The position numbers and the translations under genes are program-made. Under the pieces are notes generated by a model. It made no database searches. It had not been told where the DNA came from and saw nothing but the letters and a program-made list of their open reading frames with translations. Positions 57,907 through 64,000 of a stretch of 64,000 nucleotides of DNA are shown here, in pieces. The stretch covers positions 48,063 through 112,062 of the forward strand of contig NZ_JAAKZF010000015.1 in NCBI RefSeq assembly GCF_011045125.1. Reading direction: 5' to 3'. The DNA is from Allomesorhizobium camelthorni. Lineage in GTDB: Bacteria; Pseudomonadota; Alphaproteobacteria; Rhizobiales; Rhizobiaceae. Every line of letters starts with the position of its first letter. Positions within the stretch are counted from its first letter, which is position 1.

Positions 57907-58599
57907 ATGGATGAGTCGGAACTCTGGCAGACAGTGCGTCGACTTGGCGAAAAATCGGAAGGCCGGACGATTGTTGATGTTGGTGCCTATCTCGGCGCCA
58001 CGTCTGCGTGGTTTCTGAGAAACTTTCCCAGGGCGCACGTCTATCCATTTGAGCCCGATCCGCGGTCCTATGACAGGCTGCGCGGCAACGTGGAGGGCGT
58101 GGCGCGAGCCCATCCGTCTGATGTTGCGCTCTCGAGCGCCAAGGGCGAAGCCGTGTTTAACTTGGGAACACAAGGCTTTATCTCGTCCCTATATTCTCGG
58201 GAGGAAGAGCGCCGGCGATACTACAGAAGGGATTTCACGATGGTCGATCGTGTTCCCGTTAAGACCGACACCCTCGACAACCTGTTCCACGAAATGACGA
58301 TCGACGTCCTCAAGCTGGATACCCAAGGTGCCGAGCTCGACATACTCAGGGGTGGCGAGGGTCTCCTCAAGCGTGGTGCGGTCTCGATTATTGTGACCGA
58401 GTTTTTCTTCATCCAGCACTACGCGGGTGTGCCACTCCTGGATTCTGTTTGGTCCTATCTCCGGCAATTTGGCTACGAGATTTACAACCTCTTCAAAGGA
58501 TCGCAGGCAGCGAACGGTCAGATCAGATATGGCGACGCGATATTCGTCAGTCCGGGGTTCCGGCACACAGTCATTGACGCGGTGCCGGACGAAGAATGA
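57907..58599 (+). CDS. FkbM-family methyltransferase B
   Basis: A 230-residue SAM methyltransferase. IVDVGAYLGATSAWFL, VYPFEPDPRSYDRL, VKTDTLDNLFHEMTIDVLKLDTQGAELDILRGG are the characteristic landmarks. It is only distantly related to A and C and may act on a different hydroxyl or sugar. The ATG at 57907 is favoured over a TTG three codons upstream. It has its own short spacer on both sides and the same direction as sqdB. Confidence 0.9.
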   Translation: MDESELWQTVRRLGEKSEGRTIVDVGAYLGATSAWFLRNFPRAHVYPFEPDPRSYDRLRGNVEGVARAHPSDVALSSAKGEAVFNLGTQGFISSLYSREEERRRYYRRDFTMVDRVPVKTDTLDNLFHEMTIDVLKLDTQGAELDILRGGEGLLKRGAVSIIVTEFFFIQHYAGVPLLDSVWSYLRQFGYEIYNLFKGSQAANGQIRYGDAIFVSPGFRHTVIDAVPDEE

Positions 58600-58860
58600 G
58601 CAGAGTCCAAGGTACGACCAGCATCCGGGGTATAGGCGGGGGCAACTTCCGCTCTTGCACACACAGCAGAGGCTCGACGGCGCTCGGCCAAGCCCGACAA
58701 AATCGCTTGCATTTGGCGGAAGGCACGGTATTTAGTCCGCGCTGCGCGGCAGAAAGTCGTTAGCGCGCGCTCTCTCAAAGGATCCTAACTTCTGTGCGGG
58801 TATAGGAAGTATGGAACACCAGCCGTAAGGCGCGACAACTTGCGAGAAGTGGGAATGGTC

Positions 58861-60087
58861 ATGCGAACTTTAATTTTGGGCGGGGATGGTTTCTGTGGTT
58901 GGCCAACGGCCCTGCATCTATCGAATGTTGGTCACGAGGTGGTTATCGTCGATAACCTTTCTCGGCGTAACATCGACAACGAGCTCGAGGCCTACTCGCT
59001 GACGCCTATCCGCCCAATGGGCGAGCGCCTCACGGCGTGGCGCGAAGTCTCGGGTCGATTGATCAAATTCATCCGCTTCGACGTTGCAGAACACTATCAC
59101 CGCCTCTTGACGCTGATTCAGGAATTCCGCCCTCACGCAGTGGTGCACTTCGCCGAGCAGCGTGCGGCCCCCTATTCGATGAAATCGTCGTGGCACAAGC
59201 GCTACACGGTGTCGAACAACCTGAATGCCACCAACAACCTGCTGGCCGCTATCGTCGAGGCGGGTATCGACACGCATGTCGTCCATCTGGGTACCATGGG
59301 CGTCTATGGCTACGGCACCGCCGGCCTGAAAATTCCTGAAGGCTACCTGCAGATCACCGTCAAGACCGAGGATGGCAGGGAGGTTAACCAGGAGATTCTA
59401 TACCCGGCGAATCCCGGCAGCATCTATCACATGACCAAGACTCAGGATCAGATGCTGTTCGCCTTCTACAGCAAGAATGATGGCATCAAAATTACCGACT
59501 TGCACCAAGGCATCGTTTGGGGCACGCAGACCGCCGAGACCAGCATCGACGAACGCCTGATTAATCGCTTCGATTATGACGGCGACTACGGTACCGTCCT
59601 CAATCGGTTCCTTATGCAGGCCGCAGTGGGCCATCCCCTCACCGTGCACGGTCAGGGCGGCCAGACGCGTGCCTTCATTCACATCCAGGATACGGTGCGC
59701 TGCATCCAACTCGCGATCGAGAACGCTCCGAGAGCGGGCGAGCGCGTGCGGGTGATGAATCAGATGACCGAAACTCATCGGGTAGTTGAGCTGGCGAAGC
59801 TAATCTCCAATATAACGGGCTGCGAGTTCCGCCACGTCAGCAACCCGCGCAATGAGGCTGGCGAGAACGAACTCCACGTCGAGAGCAGCAAACTGGTTGA
59901 TCTTGGCCTCAATCCGACGACTCTGAAGGCGGGTCTGCTTGCCGAGATCACAGACATCGCCCGCAAATACGCCGGCCGCTGCGACCGCACGAAAATTCCT
60001 TCGGTTTCTGCTTGGAATAAGGAGCGGGAGAAGGAGCTTGCAGCGTCGACGACGGGTGCGGGCGCGGCGGCGCACGCCGCAGAGTAG
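58861..60087 (+). CDS. sqdB: UDP-sulfoquinovose synthase
   Basis: A 408-residue extended SDR enzyme of the SQD1/SqdB type. NAD loop GGDGFCGWPTALHLS at residues 7-21; VVHFAEQRAAPYSM; HLGTMGVYGYG with Thr145; SIYHMTKTQD with Tyr189 and Lys193; NRFDYDGDYGTVLNRF, AAVGHPLTVHGQGGQTR and NQMTETHRVVELA are all marks of this family rather than generic epimerases. It converts UDP-glucose and sulfite to UDP-sulfoquinovose. In sulfolipid synthesis SqdB works with SqdD or SqdX; none is seen here, so the sugar may go to a polysaccharide. ATG 58861 chosen; 58855 is nearly as good. Confidence 0.9.
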   Translation: MRTLILGGDGFCGWPTALHLSNVGHEVVIVDNLSRRNIDNELEAYSLTPIRPMGERLTAWREVSGRLIKFIRFDVAEHYHRLLTLIQEFRPHAVVHFAEQRAAPYSMKSSWHKRYTVSNNLNATNNLLAAIVEAGIDTHVVHLGTMGVYGYGTAGLKIPEGYLQITVKTEDGREVNQEILYPANPGSIYHMTKTQDQMLFAFYSKNDGIKITDLHQGIVWGTQTAETSIDERLINRFDYDGDYGTVLNRFLMQAAVGHPLTVHGQGGQTRAFIHIQDTVRCIQLAIENAPRAGERVRVMNQMTETHRVVELAKLISNITGCEFRHVSNPRNEAGENELHVESSKLVDLGLNPTTLKAGLLAEITDIARKYAGRCDRTKIPSVSAWNKEREKELAASTTGAGAAAHAAE

Positions 60088-60132
60088 CCGCGGCCGATCA
60101 GAGACATCTCCAACGAGCGTGGATTGCTAAAA

Positions 60133-60834
60133 ATGGCCGCAGATGCTGTGACGGGCAAGGACGCCGACCTGCGCCCGACAAGAACGTTCGAGCAGTTCTT
60201 CCGGCACGTTAAGAGGCTGGGTTTCGATCCGGCGCTGTGCATCGATGTCGGTGCGGCCAACGGTACCGGCGTGATCTACGAGGCGTTTCCGCGTGCGTTG
60301 CATGTAGTTTTCGAGCCGCTGCCGGACTTCCACCAGGCGTTGGCCAAACGCTTGGAGCGGTTCCGGCACGAGATCCACCACTGCGCGCTCATGGATCACG
60401 ATGGCGAGATGGAGATCCTCAGGACCGAGCACAATCTCTACGGCTCGTCGCTAATGCATTTGCGCTCCAGGGCGAATGACCCACGCCTCCTGCGCGTTCC
60501 TGTGCGCCGCCTCGACGATGTGCTCGCCAACCACCAGATCGACGGACCGGTGCTTCTGAAGACCGACTGCCAAGGCTCGGACCTCATGGTCGTCGAGGGC
60601 GCTCCGAAGACGCTGGAGAAGTGCGATATCGTCATCCTGGAATGCTCGATGTTCCGCTTCTGGGGCGATCATCAGCCGATCCTCTCCGATATCGTCCTGC
60701 ACATGGCTAAGCGCGGCTTCGCGATGTACGACATTCTGGACGGAATCTTTCGGCCGTCGGACAATGCACTCGGCCAGCTCGACGTGGTGTTCGCCAAGAC
60801 TGACTGCTTCCTGCGGGCCTCGCGGAAGTGGTAG
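60133..60834 (+). CDS. FkbM-family methyltransferase C (paralogue of A)
   Basis: A 233-residue SAM methyltransferase with CIDVGAANGTGVIYEAFP, VFEPLPDFHQALAKRL, GEMEILRTEHNLYGSSLMH and VLLKTDCQGSDLMVVEGA. Much of it aligns with the product of 57126-57806 without gaps, but the DNA is richer in GC. The two genes are thus an older duplication or came from different sources. The ATG at 60133 is used; a TTG three codons upstream is possible. Likely O-methylation of the exported glycan. Confidence 0.9.
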   Translation: MAADAVTGKDADLRPTRTFEQFFRHVKRLGFDPALCIDVGAANGTGVIYEAFPRALHVVFEPLPDFHQALAKRLERFRHEIHHCALMDHDGEMEILRTEHNLYGSSLMHLRSRANDPRLLRVPVRRLDDVLANHQIDGPVLLKTDCQGSDLMVVEGAPKTLEKCDIVILECSMFRFWGDHQPILSDIVLHMAKRGFAMYDILDGIFRPSDNALGQLDVVFAKTDCFLRASRKW

Positions 60835-60898
60835 CTGTTCACGGTATAAGCCCGGCAGCGGAGGCAGGCCAGTAGCGGTGGTTTCGGTGGCGAAGAGC

Positions 60899-61708
60899 AT
60901 GATTCCTGAGGGGGCATTCTTCTGGAGGCCCGTCTTTCGGGACTGGCCGATTATCCGCGTCTTCGCTTGGCGGCATATTTCCGCCCGCTATCGCGGCTCC
61001 GCCTTCGGCTTCGTCTGGCCGGTGATCACTCCTCTGCTCATGCTCGGCGTCTATACGTTGGTGTTCTCAGTCATCTTCCAGCGCACCTGGCAGGTCCAGT
61101 CCGGCAGCCAGGTCGACTTCGCGCTGTTCCTGTTCGCCGGGCTGATCTGCCACCAGTTATTGGCCGAATGCATTAACCGCGGGCCGAACCTAATATTCGA
61201 GAACAAAGTGTACGTGAAGAAGGTGGTCTTTCCGCTGCAGGCACTGTCCTACATCTCTATGCTGATGGGCCTGTTCAACTTCCTGATCGGCCTGGCCATC
61301 CTGTTGGTAATGTACGTGATCGGTTATGGGCTGCCACCGGTGACGGCACTGCTGCTGCCGCTCGCCGTCGTTCCGCTCGTCATGCTGTGCCTCGGCGTCG
61401 CTTGGTTATTTTCCGTCCTCGGCGTCTTCTTTCGCGACATGCGCCACCTGGCGACGCTGCTGGTGACGCTGCTTCTGTTCCTCACGCCTATCTTCTACCC
61501 GATCGAGGCGGTCCCGGACCGCATTGCCTGGGTGATGGTGCTCAATCCGATGGCCTCAATCGTAACAATCGTGCGCGACGTGGTGTTGGTCGGCAACCTG
61601 CCCGACGCTGGGCCGGTGATCTACGCCTGGCTGTCCAGCATCCTCTTCGCCGCGGTGAGCAGCATCGTTTTCGTGCGGGTGCAAAAGACCTTCGCCGATG
61701 TCATTTGA
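60899..61708 (+). CDS. wzm: ABC-2 type polysaccharide export permease
   Basis: A 269-residue inner-membrane protein with six hydrophobic helices. The N-terminal amphipathic RVFAWRHISARYRGSAFGFVWPVITPLLMLGVYTLVF is typical of the permease partner of Wzt, and LFLTPIFYPIEAVPDRIAWVMVLNPM of its C-terminal region. It exports polymer on a lipid carrier. The ATG at 60899 gives the normal length. GTG starts at 60878 and 60887 are also in frame after GGAGG. The last 11 bases overlap wzt. Confidence 0.93.
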   Translation: MIPEGAFFWRPVFRDWPIIRVFAWRHISARYRGSAFGFVWPVITPLLMLGVYTLVFSVIFQRTWQVQSGSQVDFALFLFAGLICHQLLAECINRGPNLIFENKVYVKKVVFPLQALSYISMLMGLFNFLIGLAILLVMYVIGYGLPPVTALLLPLAVVPLVMLCLGVAWLFSVLGVFFRDMRHLATLLVTLLLFLTPIFYPIEAVPDRIAWVMVLNPMASIVTIVRDVVLVGNLPDAGPVIYAWLSSILFAAVSSIVFVRVQKTFADVI

Positions 61709-63101
61709 GGCAACAGCGATCCGGCTCCGTAGTGTGTCGAAGCACTACCTCGTGTTCGACACCCCACGCGACAGGTTTCTTCACGCCGTATCGAGAGGCC
61801 GCCTGGGGCGTTCCGCAAGCCGCATCGAGGCGCTCGCCGGCATCGACATGGACGTGCCGCGCGGCAGCACAGTTGGAATCGTCGGCTCAAACGGCGCCGG
61901 CAAGTCCACACTGTTACAGATCGTCTGCGGCACTCTCCAGCCGGACGGCGGCACGGTCGAGGTAAACGGACGCATCTCGGCGCTGCTCGAGCTTGGCGCG
62001 AGTTTCAACCCCGAATTCACCGGCCGGGAGAACGTGCGCATTAGTTCGCTTCTAGTTGGCATCGACACGGTGCGCCAGAAGCAGAAGTTCGCCGAGATAT
62101 TGGCTTTCGCCGACATCGGCGACTTCATCGACCGGCCGGTGAAAACCTACTCGAGCGGCATGTTCGCGCGCCTCGCTTTCGCGGTCGCCATCAATGTCGA
62201 CCCCGACATCCTAATAATCGATGAGGCGTTGGCAGTCGGCGACGAGGCATTCCAGCGCAAGTGCTTCGCCCGGCTCGATCACCTCAAGTCGAGCGGCGTG
62301 ACCATCCTGTTCGTGTCGCATTCTGCGCGCGCCGTGCAGGAACTGTGCGATCATGCCGTCTTCCTCTACAAGGGCGAATGCATCCTCAGCGGCCACCCAA
62401 AGGATGTCATCACCCAGTATCAGCGATTGATCTATGCCGCTCCAGCCGATCATGCCGGCGTTCTCGACACCATCCGCCGCATGGGCCGCGGAGAGGCGGT
62501 GCCCGGCGAGCGTGCCGTTGGCGCTCAGACCCCGGGAAAGGCCCAGAAACGCGCCGCAGAGCCGCCTCGCGAGTATTTTGATCCGGGGCTTATCTCCAAA
62601 TCAACCGAATATTATGTCTCGCGCGGCGCGGTCATCGAGGATGTGTGGATCGAGACGAGGGGCGGTCGAAAGGTCAATGTGATTCGCGGTGGGGAGGAAT
62701 ATCTCTTCCGCTACCGGGTTGCGTTTCTCCAGGATGCGTCGAAGGTCCGTTTCGCAATGACGATCAAGTCGATCAATGGGCTGGGCATCGGCGCGCAGTG
62801 GACCGCGCCGCGAGGCGAAGGAACGGGCGACGTGGCGGCGGGATCGGTGGCCACCGTCACGCTGCCGTTCCTTTGCCGCCTCAATCCGGGCACTTATTTC
62901 TGCAATGCGGGCCTAGAAGGCCAGGTTGATGGTGAGCCGGTCATCATGCATCGAATCATCGACGGCTTGATGTTCCGCATCGACAAGGTCGGCAAGACCC
63001 GCACCGACTATCACACCGATCTCACCTGCGGCAGCCCGGACGTCACGTTTATGTCCGGCGGAAAGCTGGAACCGCAAAGCAGGAGGACGCATAGAACATG
63101 A
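61698..63101 (+). CDS. wzt: polysaccharide export ATPase with C-terminal glycan-recognition-type domain
   Basis: A 467-residue ATPase. Residues 1-250 are the nucleotide-binding domain: Walker A GSNGAGKST (63-71), ALLELGASFNPEFTGREN, signature YSSGMFARL, Walker B ILIIDEALAVGD, VSHSARAVQELCD. A linker follows, and residues about 310-455 form a beta-rich Wzt-C-like domain (VEDVWIETRGG-like start, FLCRLNPGTYFCNAGLEGQ). In O8/O9a-type systems this domain reads the modified end of the chain before export. Here methylation or sulfation would be candidates for that mark. Overlaps both neighbours, so it is one operon with wzm and the sulfotransferase. Confidence 0.94.
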   Translation: MSFEATAIRLRSVSKHYLVFDTPRDRFLHAVSRGRLGRSASRIEALAGIDMDVPRGSTVGIVGSNGAGKSTLLQIVCGTLQPDGGTVEVNGRISALLELGASFNPEFTGRENVRISSLLVGIDTVRQKQKFAEILAFADIGDFIDRPVKTYSSGMFARLAFAVAINVDPDILIIDEALAVGDEAFQRKCFARLDHLKSSGVTILFVSHSARAVQELCDHAVFLYKGECILSGHPKDVITQYQRLIYAAPADHAGVLDTIRRMGRGEAVPGERAVGAQTPGKAQKRAAEPPREYFDPGLISKSTEYYVSRGAVIEDVWIETRGGRKVNVIRGGEEYLFRYRVAFLQDASKVRFAMTIKSINGLGIGAQWTAPRGEGTGDVAAGSVATVTLPFLCRLNPGTYFCNAGLEGQVDGEPVIMHRIIDGLMFRIDKVGKTRTDYHTDLTCGSPDVTFMSGGKLEPQSRRTHRT

Positions 63102-64000
63102 TCATCTGGCTGGCGTCTTATCCCCGTTCGGGCAATACGCTGATACGCCTGCTGGTCAGCCAGGCTCTGGGCCTGCGCACCTATTCTCAGTATAACGACC
63201 GCAACGACCTCGGCGCCGATCCCGACGTGGCCGCGACGGTGGGACACGTCTCCTACGAGGGCAAGTGGAGCGCCTTCTACAAGCAGGCGCGGGCCGGCGA
63301 CGACCTCCATTTGGTCAAGACCCACGATTATCCGCGGGACGAGGAAAAGGCTATCTACGTCCTGCGCGACGGCCGCTCCAGCATCGTTTCTTACCGCCAC
63401 TATATCGAGAGTTTCGGCGGCCAAGCCGTGAGCCTCGCCCAGACGATACTGGGCGCGGTGCCTTTCGGCGGCTGGAGCGACCACGTCAAAGCGTGGCGGC
63501 CGCTGCAACGCCCAAACACGCTCTTCCTGAAATACGAGGATATCGTCGCTAATCGGGAGGGGGCGATCGCTGAGATCGCGCGCTTCCTCGGCTTGGAAGT
63601 GGCGGGGTCGGCGGTGTCGCAGTTCGACGAGCTGCATGCCAAGGAGCCGAACTTCTTCCGGTCCGGCAGCAACACTCGCAACATCGAGGAATTTGACGAG
63701 TCTCATCTTGCGCTGTTCCGCATGTTCCACGGCAAGACGATGGCAAGCTACGGTTATGATCGCGGTGCGGATGACCTGATACAGGCAGATGTCCTTCTGC
63801 CCGCGATCGAGACGATGCGCGCAGGCCTCCTGGAGATGTCCGGGTACCACAACATCATTAGGCAGAAAGAGGAACTCACGGGCAATCTCCGAAACTCCAA
63901 CAAGCTGCTGGCTGACGCGACGGCGGTGGCCGAGCACCTGAGAAAAGAGCGTGCGGAAAAGGACAATACGCATGCAGCCAAGCTGCGCGAGAAGGACAAG
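63098..64000 (+). CDS. sulfotransferase (3' end outside window)
   Basis: The first 301 residues of a sulfotransferase-like protein. WLASYPRSGNTLIRLLV near the N-terminus is the PAPS 5'-phosphosulfate loop; YVLRDGRSSIVSYRHYIES supplies the 3'-phosphate Arg/Ser; LFLKYEDIVANREGAIAEI is also usual. The C-terminal part seen (from about residue 245) is a coiled coil of KEELTGNLRNSNKLL type that runs beyond the window, suggesting a longer multidomain protein. The ATG overlaps the wzt stop (ATGA). It probably sulfates the exported glycan or a lipid. Confidence 0.88.
   Translation, partial: MIIWLASYPRSGNTLIRLLVSQALGLRTYSQYNDRNDLGADPDVAATVGHVSYEGKWSAFYKQARAGDDLHLVKTHDYPRDEEKAIYVLRDGRSSIVSYRHYIESFGGQAVSLAQTILGAVPFGGWSDHVKAWRPLQRPNTLFLKYEDIVANREGAIAEIARFLGLEVAGSAVSQFDELHAKEPNFFRSGSNTRNIEEFDESHLALFRMFHGKTMASYGYDRGADDLIQADVLLPAIETMRAGLLEMSGYHNIIRQKEELTGNLRNSNKLLADATAVAEHLRKERAEKDNTHAAKLREKDK

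Noticed and set aside
58861..60087. Generic UDP-glucose 4-epimerase
   Set aside because: Motifs GGDGFCGWPTALHLS, NRFDYDGDYGTVLNRF and GHPLTVHGQGGQTR are those of UDP-sulfoquinovose synthases.

Overview
The window is high-GC alphaproteobacterial DNA, most like the Rhizobiales (Mesorhizobium/Phyllobacteriaceae type). The signs are a C4-pathway 5-aminolevulinate synthase, a sodium-symporter/histidine-kinase hybrid, PrsDE-like type I secretion, and a large surface-polysaccharide region rich in insertion-sequence debris. No rRNA, tRNA or CRISPR array was seen. The first gene (minus strand) and the last gene (plus strand) run off the window.

Layout. 1-6480 is core-like: symporter-kinase hybrid, mscL, an aminotransferase, a DUF4160/DUF2442 pair and hemA. 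6752-9630 holds galE and an unusual fusion of a PLP amino-acid racemase to an arginase-fold domain that has lost its metal ligands. 9700-20090 is an accessory block. It has two overlapping tiny genes, a TolC-type outer-membrane protein, a type I secretion ATPase and membrane-fusion protein, and three very Asp-rich proteins built from alternating D-x-D and x-Q-D stretches, which look like dedicated cargo. A dead IS5-type transposase, a LuxR regulator with a degenerate receiver, and a decayed copy of the racemase/arginase C-terminus (about 21.98-22.35 kb) close this block, suggesting insertion with partial duplication.

22557-35906 is an exopolysaccharide and secretion region: CapD/WbpM-type dehydratase, initiating sugar transferase, two glycosyltransferases, O-antigen-ligase/polymerase-type protein, epimerase, a second type I exporter (PrsDE-like) and its probable cargo, a serralysin-type RTX metalloprotease with a 72-aa companion. 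36-43 kb is a graveyard: IS256 and IS110 fragments, broken acyltransferase, broken lptE and a frameshifted NUDIX gene, around one intact SGNH acyltransferase. 43323-49388 encodes GDP-mannose and GDP-L-fucose synthesis (manC, manB, fcl, gmd) plus a glycosyltransferase. 49.4-51.7 kb is debris again.

51775-64000 is the second highly interesting locus: a radical-SAM protein with an inserted domain, an IS701-type element flanked by CTAG duplications, a lone APS/PAPS-reductase (cysH), three FkbM methyltransferases, a UDP-sulfoquinovose synthase (sqdB), an ABC polysaccharide exporter whose ATPase has a C-terminal glycan-recognition-like domain, and a sulfotransferase. Together these suggest a surface polysaccharide carrying sulfoquinovose and possibly sulfate. 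CysH would make the sulfite that SqdB consumes, methylation may cap the chain, and Wzm/Wzt would export it.
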